Shown here: piece after piece, positions 1 through 6,006 of the stretch
How positions within the stretch are numbered: position 1 is the first letter of the stretch
Layout of the letters: each line of letters starts with the position of its first letter
Origin: Treponema sp.
GTDB lineage: Bacteria > Spirochaetota > Spirochaetia > Treponematales > Treponemataceae
Assembly: GCA_017614655.1 (NCBI GenBank)
Contig: JAGABO010000124.1
Span: 1 to 6,027 of the forward strand
Reading direction: 5' to 3'
Length of the DNA stretch: 6,027 nt
Made by a program: the position numbers and the translations under genes
The notes under the pieces: generated by a model
What the model saw: the letters and a program-made list of their open reading frames with translations, nothing else
What the model was told of the DNA's origin: nothing
Database searches by the model: none

Positions 1-9
1 AAAGAATCA

Positions 10-1416
10 TTAATGATCCAAAGCGTACTGCAGGGTGAAGTCAACCCAAACAATTCCGATGTTGTATGATGAGCTTGAAAGACCTTTGGTAAGTTCTTCT
101 GCAAATTCCTTAACTGAAAGTTTTCCCCAGATGCTTTTGTCATCATTATATCCAATCTGGAACATTACAGGATTTCCCTTGAAGGCTTTTGCGAAATCCT
201 GAACTTCCTGTCTGTAAGAAGAAAGTGATGATTTTCCCTGTGTATCAATAACGAAAATCATTCCGTCTCTGTATGATGGAGGCATGATTGACGGCTTCCA
301 GTGTTTTAAGAATACAGTGTTGTTTGAACCATAGTTTCTTACAAGCTTAACTAAGTCTTTTGCTGTCTGGTCTTTCATCTGCTGTCCATAGTAGTCCGAG
401 TTGCTTTTGCTTGATCTGTGGCTGAAATAGTATTCCATATCAACACCAAATCCCTTTACGCACTTGTGACTGCCATATTTGTCCATAACAATTTTTGCAA
501 GTTTAAGAATGTCTGCATCACCTGATTCAACCTGAAGCCATACAGAAATTCCGTTCTTGTCTGCGTAGTTTAAGAATGATGTGTTTGGATCACCTGAACC
601 ATTTTTTACATAGCTTGGAAGTGATGAACCTGCATTGAAGTTTAAGTGTGCTGTAGGATGTGTTTTTTTTGAATCTTCAAAACCGCTTACAATCCAAATT
701 GCAACAGGTGTTGTGTTTTTAAACTTGTTGTTTACTTTTAATGCAAATTCACCCCATTTTTCACCTTTGCTCTGTGGAACTCCGACACTGTCTTCTGCAC
801 CGTAATCTGAACATCTTACACCTGCCCATTTAATTGGTGAGTCTGTAGGGGCAGGCGGATTAATGCTGCCTGAATCATTTGTAGAAACTGAGAAGCTTTT
901 TGGGCTTGCAAAGTATTCTTTAACATTGCCTTTCAATGAATTTGCAGCAATCCATGTAGAAGCAACCTTTAAGTCACCAATCCTTACAGTAAGACCGCTT
1001 TTTGCCGTACAATAAACAGTAATTCCTATTTCAGTTTCATTTGCAGTAGCAGTTGTCGAAACTGAATACCATTTGTTTCCTGAAACAGCAACATCTTTAA
1101 TCCATTTGCTTTCAGAACTAACTCCTCTAACCGTCAATTTTGATGCATTTTCTGGTGTGTAAATTTGGAAAGAAACTGCATCGCCAGATTTGATTGAAAG
1201 GTTTGAAAGCTTGAACTGGAATTTGTTTGTCTGATCCCAGCCAGATGTGCTTGTAGCCTTTACTTCAACATAATGATTTGGCTGCGAGCCTGAAGCAACT
1301 GCTCGTGCTCCGAAATCAGAAGTGCCTTCTGCTTCTGTAAGTGAGTTTGCACAACCGGAAAGAATTCCTGCTGAACAAGCCAGAACAGCAGCTGCTCTTA
1401 AAACTTTTTTTAACAT
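10..1416 (-). CDS. Putative surface lipoprotein with beta-rich N-terminal module and uncharacterised barrel-like C-terminal domain (shorter paralog)
   Basis: The product is 468 residues. Residues 1-22 form a lipoprotein signal peptide: basic start MLKKVLR, hydrophobic core, lipobox LSGC, lipidated Cys22. Residues about 48-155 are beta-rich and end in a G-x-x-V-x-x-G-D-L-K strand, which suggests a jelly-roll, carbohydrate-binding-like module (inference). A Pro-rich linker lies at 184-194. Residues about 196-468 resemble a (beta/alpha) barrel, with WLQVESGD (293-300), GFGVDMEYY (322-330), KHW (371-373), MPPSYRDGM (378-386), D391-x-Q393, FQIGY (419-423) and GIVWVDFT (454-461). All of these motifs are kept in the paralog upstream on the same strand. 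Asp326 and Glu328 are candidate active-site acids, but no enzyme activity can be assigned. The start at 1416 was chosen because it aligns with the paralog and has GGAGG 8 bases upstream. An in-frame ATG at 1431 overlaps that GGAGG and is unlikely to be used. The gene is complete, with TAA at 10-12. Confidence 0.85.
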   Translation of the reverse strand: MLKKVLRAAAVLACSAGILSGCANSLTEAEGTSDFGARAVASGSQPNHYVEVKATSTSGWDQTNKFQFKLSNLSIKSGDAVSFQIYTPENASKLTVRGVSSESKWIKDVAVSGNKWYSVSTTATANETEIGITVYCTAKSGLTVRIGDLKVASTWIAANSLKGNVKEYFASPKSFSVSTNDSGSINPPAPTDSPIKWAGVRCSDYGAEDSVGVPQSKGEKWGEFALKVNNKFKNTTPVAIWIVSGFEDSKKTHPTAHLNFNAGSSLPSYVKNGSGDPNTSFLNYADKNGISVWLQVESGDADILKLAKIVMDKYGSHKCVKGFGVDMEYYFSHRSSKSNSDYYGQQMKDQTAKDLVKLVRNYGSNNTVFLKHWKPSIMPPSYRDGMIFVIDTQGKSSLSSYRQEVQDFAKAFKGNPVMFQIGYNDDKSIWGKLSVKEFAEELTKGLSSSSYNIGIVWVDFTLQYALDH

Positions 1417-1424
1417 TTTGTTAT

Positions 1425-1429
1425 CCTCC
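1425..1429 (-). promoter_or_regulatory. Shine-Dalgarno site of the shorter lipoprotein gene
   Basis: GGAGG on the minus strand lies 8 bases before the ATG at 1416. The paralog has the same core and the same 8-base gap (GGAGGATA context in both). This decides the start: the in-frame ATG at 1431-1429 runs into the GGAGG itself and has no ribosome site of its own. Confidence 0.85.
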
Positions 1430-1482
1430 ATAAAGAATAAAACTTTTTTTTTCTCTCTCTAAATGCCAGTTTTTTTTACGTG

Positions 1483-1526
1483 GATAAGCAGAACAATTTT
1501 GAGCTCTTAAAATGTTCTGCCTTATC
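1483..1526 (-). promoter_or_regulatory. Long stem-loop at the predicted 5' end of the shorter lipoprotein mRNA
   Basis: Arms 1483-1500 and 1509-1526 are complementary over nearly their whole length (GATAAG-GCAGAACA-TTTT against AAAAT-TGTTCTGC-TTATC), with one single-base bulge on each side. The 8-base loop is AAGAGCTC. The stem begins one or two bases from the start of transcription predicted from the promoter at 1534-1562, so in RNA it would cap the 5' end. It could stabilise the transcript, act in leader-based control, or be a DNA operator dyad at +1. It is not followed directly by a U-tract, so it is not a typical intrinsic terminator. The paralog's leader has no comparable stem. Confidence 0.6.
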
Positions 1527-1533
1527 TGACTTA

Positions 1534-1562
1534 AGTATCAGACCGAATTTTTTATCTGTCAA
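1534..1562 (-). promoter_or_regulatory. Sigma-70-type promoter of the shorter lipoprotein gene
   Basis: On the minus strand a perfect -35 box TTGACA (1562-1557) is followed by a 17-base spacer and a -10 box GATACT (1539-1534; 4 of 6 match to TATAAT). The predicted start of transcription is near 1527, giving a leader of about 110 bases. The 31-base block 1534-1564 is 28/31 identical to the block in front of the paralog (3485-3515), with all three differences inside the spacer. That pattern strongly supports a functional promoter. Confidence 0.8.
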
Positions 1563-1609
1563 ATCTTTTTTAATAGAAGAAAGTTAATTTTATTGTTGAA
1601 CATTGTTTT

Positions 1610-1628
1610 ATCTCTAAAATCTCAATTT
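1610..1628 (-). promoter_or_regulatory. Conserved element upstream of the lipoprotein promoter (copy 1)
   Basis: The minus-strand sequence contains TTGAGATTTTAGAGAT. It lies about 48 bases upstream of the -35 box. The paralog's promoter has a 17/19 match at 3572-3590, about 58 bases upstream of its -35. The sequence between the element and the promoter is A/T-rich and not conserved, so the element stands out as a possible activator-binding site. It may equally be a relic of the duplication. Confidence 0.4.
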
Positions 1629-1685
1629 TTTTTACGGAATAAAGTTTGTAGTATTTTTGTACTTATTTTTAAATGCAGTTAAAAT

Positions 1686-1723
1686 AAAAAAAAGGGGCTG
1701 CCCCATACTTTTGGGACAGCCCC
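1686..1723 (-). terminator. Intrinsic terminator of the longer lipoprotein gene
   Basis: On the minus strand a 12-base stem (GGGGCUGUCCCA pairing with UGGGGCAGCCCC, one G-U pair) with a 6-base loop is followed at once by eight U residues. It sits 21 bases after the stop codon at 1745. It separates the two paralogs, so the shorter gene must depend mainly on its own promoter. Confidence 0.93.
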
Positions 1724-1744
1724 TCTTGCATCAGATGTTATAGA

Positions 1745-3373
1745 CTATTTGTCGTATTTGCTTTTAAGGTCGTTTACAAATTCTTTCATCGTAAAGTCAA
1801 CCCAAACAATACCGAAGTCGCTTGAATACTGCTTTCCGATGTTTATAAGATCCTTGATGAACTGCTCTTCTTTGTTGTTCCAGAAACTGTCATCTGCAGG
1901 ATATCCTACCTGGAATACAATCGGGTAACCCTTGAATGCCTTTGCCCATTTTTCGAATGTGCTCAGAGAGCTGTAGTCCTGGCTGTCTGTTACGAAAACC
2001 ATTCCGTCTCTGTAGCTTGGCGGCATGAATTCTGTTTCCCAGTGCTTTGCAAATACACGGTAGCTGCTCTTAATATTCCTTACTGCGGTTACAAGATCAG
2101 CAGCTTCCTGATCCTTGAGTTTTCTTCCCATAGGATGCTGTTTTCCGTCAGAACCTTTTTTGTGTACAGAGTGTCTCTTCCACCATTCGTTGTCAAGTCC
2201 GAATCCTACGACGCACTTGTTGCTCTTGAATCTGTTAAGGACAATCTGTGCAAGCTTTATCGGATCATTATCACCCGGTTCAACCTGAAGCCAAACGTCG
2301 ATGTTGTTGTTGTTACAGAAAGTCATGAGCTTGTCGCAGTAAGAATCATTGTTCTTGAACTTAAGTATGCTTGAAGAACTTACTCCGGACGGCTTTGAGA
2401 ACTCTAATTCACAGATGTCATTTTTCTGATCATGATAGTTGTCTCCGCGGTCCTTGCAGTATTCACATGATGTCTTTCCTGAACTGTGAACGGTACCTAC
2501 GATAAATACGATTGCTGCCTTTCCGGCTCCTGTTGCATTCTTTAATACCTTAAGGTTCTGTTCCCAGCTCTTGCTTGAATCTTCGCTTCTGTATACAGGA
2601 AGCTGGTACTTGTTTGGAAGATTGTCGTTCTTGTATGAATAGCCTGTATGACTGTCGATGATTCCGTAGTTAGAGAATCTGAAGCCTGCCCACTTGAGCG
2701 AACCGGAAGAACCGCTTCCGCTTCCGCTTCCACTGCCACTTCCGCTGCTTCCACCAGAACTGCCAGGGTTACTGTTCCATTCAGAAGGCTTGTCACAGGT
2801 GAATTTTACTGATGTTGATGATTCGAATGTGCTCCATGAACTCTGGCTGAATGAAATTGCGCTTGCACTTGATGATGTGCCGAACTTAATGTCCTTAACT
2901 GCAATTACTTTTCCAACAGGTAAGCTTTCGCCGTATGTAAATCCGAGTTTGCTTGTGCTTCCTGAATAGCTTGAAGGAACTGTTACGGTAACTTTGTGCC
3001 AGCCGTTTTCATAATCAGTGCTGCCTGTTATAAGGCTGCTTACGCTTGTGTCCCATTTTGTGTAAGAGCCTGCTCCGTCACGAACATAGAATTTGTCTTT
3101 TGAAGGAAGTGCTGAGTTTCCGTTGCATGATACATAGAAAGTAAACTTGTTGTTGGAATCCTTAGAAATCTTTGTACTTCCGAGGTCCAGCCTGAACTGA
3201 ACTCTGTCTGATGGATTTGCGGTTACGGTTGCATAAATTCTTGTTCCGCTTGTAGCACGCGCGCTGCCAGTCTCCGAAGACCATTCGGCGTCAGTCAATG
3301 AATTTGCACAGCCGGCAAAAATACCTGCTGAACAAGCCAAAACAGCTGCTGTTTTTAAAACTTTTCTAAACAT
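1745..3373 (-). CDS. Putative surface lipoprotein with beta-rich N-terminal module, Gly/Ser linker and uncharacterised barrel-like C-terminal domain (longer paralog)
   Basis: The product is 542 residues. Residues 1-22 are a lipoprotein signal peptide (lipobox FAGC, lipidated Cys22). The first 30 residues match the shorter paralog at 23 positions. Residues about 45-165 are a beta-rich module with GWHKVTVTVP (124-133) and VGKVIAVKDIKF (153-164), patterns common in jelly-roll carbohydrate-binding modules (inference). Residues 204-225 are a Gly/Ser linker. Residues about 226-542 form the conserved domain: WLQVEPGD (361-368), GFGLDNEWW (390-398), KHW (443-445), MPPSYRDGM (450-458), D463-x-Q465, FQVGY (487-491) and GIVWVDFT (521-528). 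Roughly half the positions of the last 180 residues match the paralog by eye. A Cys/His-containing insert at about 299-325 (C303, C306, H314, C321) is absent from the shorter paralog. Asp394 and Glu396 are candidate active-site acids. The family is not recognised. Glycoside hydrolase-like surface enzyme or binding protein are the main guesses. Confidence 0.85.
   Translation of the reverse strand: MFRKVLKTAAVLACSAGIFAGCANSLTDAEWSSETGSARATSGTRIYATVTANPSDRVQFRLDLGSTKISKDSNNKFTFYVSCNGNSALPSKDKFYVRDGAGSYTKWDTSVSSLITGSTDYENGWHKVTVTVPSSYSGSTSKLGFTYGESLPVGKVIAVKDIKFGTSSSASAISFSQSSWSTFESSTSVKFTCDKPSEWNSNPGSSGGSSGSGSGSGSGSGSSGSLKWAGFRFSNYGIIDSHTGYSYKNDNLPNKYQLPVYRSEDSSKSWEQNLKVLKNATGAGKAAIVFIVGTVHSSGKTSCEYCKDRGDNYHDQKNDICELEFSKPSGVSSSSILKFKNNDSYCDKLMTFCNNNNIDVWLQVEPGDNDPIKLAQIVLNRFKSNKCVVGFGLDNEWWKRHSVHKKGSDGKQHPMGRKLKDQEAADLVTAVRNIKSSYRVFAKHWETEFMPPSYRDGMVFVTDSQDYSSLSTFEKWAKAFKGYPIVFQVGYPADDSFWNNKEEQFIKDLINIGKQYSSDFGIVWVDFTMKEFVNDLKSKYDK
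2699..2764 (-). repeat. Gly/Ser-coding low-complexity linker
   Basis: Residues 204-225 of the longer lipoprotein are almost only Gly and Ser, with a run of five GS pairs around 211-220 encoded by a near-repeat of six bases (plus strand cttccg units). It joins the beta-rich module to the C-terminal domain and probably acts as a flexible tether. The short tandem units could expand or shrink by slippage in 6-base steps without breaking the frame. Confidence 0.8.
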
Positions 3374-3381
3374 GCAACTAT

Positions 3382-3386
3382 CCTCC
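3382..3386 (-). promoter_or_regulatory. Shine-Dalgarno site of the longer lipoprotein gene
   Basis: GGAGG on the minus strand lies 8 bases before the ATG at 3373, the same core and spacing as in the shorter paralog. Confidence 0.85.
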
Positions 3387-3484
3387 TTTTAAAAAACTTT
3401 TTGTTACTCTCCAGGATGCCCGACTTGACTTACCAAGATACTGATACTTTCTGCGGTGCAGATTTCTCATACCGACCTAATTTG

Positions 3485-3513
3485 AGTATCAGACCGAATT
3501 CTAAATCTGTCAA
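3485..3513 (-). promoter_or_regulatory. Sigma-70-type promoter of the longer lipoprotein gene
   Basis: The minus strand has -35 TTGACA (3513-3508), a 17-base spacer and -10 GATACT (3490-3485), all matching the promoter of the shorter paralog. The predicted transcription start is near 3478, giving a leader of about 105 bases. The block lies in the divergent region shared with the uup-like gene. Confidence 0.8.
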
Positions 3514-3571
3514 ATTTAATCTTTTGAAAATTTATAAAATTTTATTATTTTCTTATGCCCTGATATTTGTA

Positions 3572-3590
3572 ATCTCCAAAATCTCAAATT
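3572..3590 (-). promoter_or_regulatory. Conserved element upstream of the lipoprotein promoter (copy 2)
   Basis: The minus-strand sequence contains TTGAGATTTTGGAGAT, a 17/19 match to 1610-1628. It lies about 58 bases upstream of the -35, ten bases (about one helical turn) further than in the other copy. Because the region is divergent, the site also lies 59-77 bases before the start codon of the uup-like gene. Confidence 0.4.
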
Positions 3591-3613
3591 CGATTTTCAG
3601 CTGCTGTGTATGC

Positions 3614-3640
3614 TTGTACAGTGAACATTTAATCTATAAA
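3614..3640 (+). promoter_or_regulatory. Weak candidate promoter of the uup-like gene
   Basis: A TATAAA box (3635-3640) has a poor -35 candidate TTGTAC (3614-3619) 15 bases before it. If the TATAAA is used, transcription would start within a few bases of the ATG at 3649, giving a leaderless or nearly leaderless mRNA. That fits the lack of any purine-rich ribosome site there. The short spacer makes this a low-confidence call. Confidence 0.3.
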
Positions 3641-3648
3641 ATCGTGGT

Positions 3649-5559
3649 ATGAATATTCTTTCAATAAAAGATGTTGCAAAAATCGGGCGCGAAAAGCCTC
3701 TGTTTACCGGCGTAACTTTCGGGCTTAACGAAGGCGACAAGGCCGCCCTTATCGGAAGAAACGGAACCGGAAAATCAACTCTGCTTTCCGTAATTGCAGG
3801 TGTTCTTACTCCGGACGAAGGAAATGTTGTAATCAACAAAGAATCCGGCGTGTCCTATCTTCCGCAGAATCCGGTTTTTAATAAGGAAGATACAATCCGC
3901 TCCCACATTTTTAAAAGCGAAACTCCGGCTCTTCTCAAAATCAGAAAATACATGGAAGCCTGTGCCTTAATGGAAACAGACCACTGCGAAAAAACAGAAA
4001 AACTTTTTGCAGAAGCAGGTGCCGAAATGGACAGGGCAGAGCTGTGGAACTACGAAAGCAGAATCAGTTCGGTTTTAACGACGCTCGGAATAGATAACCT
4101 GGACAAAAAAATGGGAGAGCTTTCCGGCGGAATGGTGAAGAAGGTTTCGCTTGCGCAGGTGCTTGTGGAAGATACAAAGCTTCTGCTTCTGGATGAGCCG
4201 ACCAACCACCTTGATATAAGCACGATTACTTTTCTTCAGGATTACCTTGCCGAAACAAAGCGCAGCGTGCTTATGGTAACCCACGACCGCTACTTCCTTG
4301 ATGCGGTGTGCAATCACATTTACGAGTTGAACAGAAACAAAGTTAAGCTTTATGTGGGAAACTATTCGGCTTATCTGGAAAAGAAAGAAATCGAAAGCGA
4401 GATAGAAGAAAACACTGAACGAAGGATAGAAAGCGTTCTCCGTTTTGAACGTGACTGGCTTCTCCGTGGTCCGTGTGCGCGCGGTACTAAGGCAAAGGCC
4501 CGTATTCAGCACGATATGGCTCTTATTAACCGCGAGAAGTTTCATGATCCGGAAGGTTTTTCTTTTCATGTAGAAGGACGCAGGCTCGGCGGAAAAATTC
4601 TAGAAATAAAAAACATCAGCAAAAGTTTTAAGGATGCAGCCGGCGAAAAAAAAGTTATCAATGATTTTTCGTACACCTTCAGCAGGGGAGACAAAATCGG
4701 CATTTTCGGAAACAACGGAAGCGGTAAGTCAACTCTGCTTAACCTTATTACGGGGCGGCTTGTTCCCGACAGCGGTACGGTTTCTGCCGGAGAAAACACG
4801 GCCATTGCCTATTACGAACAGAATCCGCAGTTTAAAAATCAGGATATGACTGTTCTTGAATACGTTAAGGAAGCGGCCGAAGTTATGAAGACTGCAGACG
4901 GTACGGAACTTTCGGCAGCTTTATTTCTTGAGCAGTTCGGCTTTGAAGGACGGATTCAGCATTCACCTCTTTTGAGCCTGAGCGGCGGTGAACGCAAGCG
5001 GCTCTTTCTTGTGCGGCTTCTTCTTTCCAATCCGAACTTCCTGATTTTAGACGAGCCTACAAACGATTTTGATATCTTTACGATGAACGTGCTTGAACGG
5101 TTTCTTATGGATTTTAAAGGCTGCCTTCTTGTCGTAAGTCATGACCGCTATTTTATGGACAAGGTTTCGGATTCCCTTTTTATCATGGAAGAGGACGGAA
5201 GTATTTCGGGTTATGCAGGAAAGTGCTCGGAATATATTGAATACAAAAAACAGCTTGATTCAGAAAAAGAAGCACAGAAAAAACTTTTAAGGGCAGAAAA
5301 GGCTGCCTCTGCTGTTCAGACTGCTTCGGCTTCGGCTCCCGCTCCTGCAAAAAAGAAACGTTCGTTTAAGGAACAGAAGGAGTTTGAATCCCTCGAAGAA
5401 GAAATTGCGCTTCTGGAAGAAAAAATGACGGCTCTCGAAAGCGAAATGTCGGGAACTGATTACGAAAAGGTGCGCATTGCCGGAGAGGAATACAAAAAAA
5501 CAGAAGAACTTCTTGCCGGAAAATATGAGCGCTGGGAAGTCCTTGCCGAACTTGAATAA
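3649..5559 (+). CDS. uup: ABC-F family ATPase, Uup type
   Basis: The product is a 636-residue cytosolic protein with two ABC ATPase domains and no membrane segment. Domain 1 has Walker A GRNGTGKST (36-44), signature LSGGM (158-162), Walker B LLLLDEP (178-184) and switch THDR (211-214). The interdomain linker carries FERDWLLRGP-x-ARGTKAKARI (266-286), the pattern typical of Uup proteins. Domain 2 has Walker A GNNGSGKST (354-362), signature LSGGERKR (444-451), Walker B FLILDEP (464-470) followed by TNDFDI, and SHDR (497-500). Both catalytic glutamates (183, 469) are present. A low-complexity Ala/Pro/Lys stretch (552-571) leads to a C-terminal coiled coil (about 573-634), also a Uup trait. Known Uup proteins act on ribosomes or branched DNA intermediates and affect transposon excision; the exact role here is inferred. 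No Shine-Dalgarno precedes the ATG, and an in-frame TAA at 3637-3639 leaves no earlier start. The next gene follows after 19 bases. Confidence 0.93.
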   Translation: MNILSIKDVAKIGREKPLFTGVTFGLNEGDKAALIGRNGTGKSTLLSVIAGVLTPDEGNVVINKESGVSYLPQNPVFNKEDTIRSHIFKSETPALLKIRKYMEACALMETDHCEKTEKLFAEAGAEMDRAELWNYESRISSVLTTLGIDNLDKKMGELSGGMVKKVSLAQVLVEDTKLLLLDEPTNHLDISTITFLQDYLAETKRSVLMVTHDRYFLDAVCNHIYELNRNKVKLYVGNYSAYLEKKEIESEIEENTERRIESVLRFERDWLLRGPCARGTKAKARIQHDMALINREKFHDPEGFSFHVEGRRLGGKILEIKNISKSFKDAAGEKKVINDFSYTFSRGDKIGIFGNNGSGKSTLLNLITGRLVPDSGTVSAGENTAIAYYEQNPQFKNQDMTVLEYVKEAAEVMKTADGTELSAALFLEQFGFEGRIQHSPLLSLSGGERKRLFLVRLLLSNPNFLILDEPTNDFDIFTMNVLERFLMDFKGCLLVVSHDRYFMDKVSDSLFIMEEDGSISGYAGKCSEYIEYKKQLDSEKEAQKKLLRAEKAASAVQTASASAPAPAKKKRSFKEQKEFESLEEEIALLEEKMTALESEMSGTDYEKVRIAGEEYKKTEELLAGKYERWEVLAELE

Positions 5560-5567
5560 ATTTCTAT

Positions 5568-5572
5568 GGAGG
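5568..5572 (+). promoter_or_regulatory. Shine-Dalgarno site of the TraB/GumN-family gene
   Basis: GGAGG lies 6 bases before the ATG at 5579. This selects 5579 over an in-frame ATG at 5477, which lies inside the uup coding region and would put 34 residues before the signal peptide. Confidence 0.85.
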
Positions 5573-5578
5573 ATACGA

Positions 5579-6006
5579 ATGAAATCTGTAAAAAAATATC
5601 TGATATTATCTTTTTTAATATTTACGGCAGCTTTTGTTTTCTGCGAAACTAAGGCAACCGTTACAAAACTTCCGCAGAGGCTTTTCTGGAGAATAGACGG
5701 AACAGACCGTACTGGAAAACCCTCCGTTATTTTTGTTCAGGGAACCATTCATGTCGGAAATGATAAACTTTTTCCTCTTGCTGATGAAGTTGTAAGTAAG
5801 TTTGTCTGTGCTAACCGTGTTGTCGGAGAAATCTCAAATGAAGAAATGGAAAATCACGAAAAAGCCATTTTACGTCGTACGCTTTTAAGTTTTAAGAAAG
5901 CAGACGGAAGACTTGTTACTGATTATCTTTCTGCGGAAGAATGTGAAACTGCCGGGGAAATTCTTGGAAAGAGCATGTTTAAAAAATTTTCTGTTTTTGA
6001 ACCCTG
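5579..6006 (+). CDS. Exported TraB/GumN-family protein, 3' end missing (partial)
   Basis: 142 residues are visible. Residues 1-22 are a signal peptide: MKSVKK followed by a hydrophobic stretch ending AAFVFC. Cys22 is preceded by Phe, a poor lipobox, so lipidation is doubtful. FWRIDG (36-41) and the hallmark GTIHVG (55-60) follow, then VVGEIS with Glu84. GT-x-H-x-G plus a downstream Glu is the N-terminal signature of the TraB/PrgY/GumN family, proposed to be metalloprotease-like; some members degrade peptide pheromones. Family members are usually around 280-300 residues, so about half is absent, including the second conserved His region. The TGA at 6005-6007 is not a real stop, because its last base is the first base of adapter sequence. 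The gene follows uup by 19 bases with no terminator between, so cotranscription is likely. No functional link to Uup is evident. Confidence 0.85.

Noticed and set aside
1443..1460. Pyrimidine-rich tract T9 followed by CT repeats in front of the shorter lipoprotein gene, as a possible phase-variation switch
   Set aside because: It lies in the leader between promoter and ribosome site, so length changes would not alter frame or promoter spacing. Similar A/T runs are common in the surrounding intergenic DNA.
2042..2374. Open frame of 110 codons on the plus strand inside the longer lipoprotein gene
   Set aside because: It lies fully antisense to a strongly supported gene, has no ribosome site and shows no recognisable motif. 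The smaller frames at 2542-2796 and 2694-2969 are likewise by-products of the Gly/Ser-coding repeat.
3437..3492. GATACTGATACT direct repeat (3437-3448) and its inverted match to the -10 region (3485-3492)
   Set aside because: It is only 8 bases of match. There is no -35 at workable spacing on the plus strand (TTGACT ends 6 or 12 bases away), and the paralog's region has no equivalent. Chance similarity is likely.
3401..3652. Plus-strand open frame of 83 codons in the divergent intergenic region
   Set aside because: It runs antisense through the lipoprotein leader and promoter and into the first bases of uup. It lacks a Shine-Dalgarno and looks like an A/T-rich chance frame.
4075..4569. Open frame of 164 codons on the minus strand inside uup
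   Set aside because: It is antisense to the conserved ABC domain, with low-complexity, membrane-like composition typical of a shadow frame. The frames at 4566-4805 and 3597-3839 are rejected on the same grounds.
5477..5578. Upstream ATG extending the TraB/GumN-family protein by 34 residues
   Set aside because: The extension overlaps the uup coding sequence in another frame and would bury the signal peptide. The ATG at 5579 has GGAGG at 6 bases.
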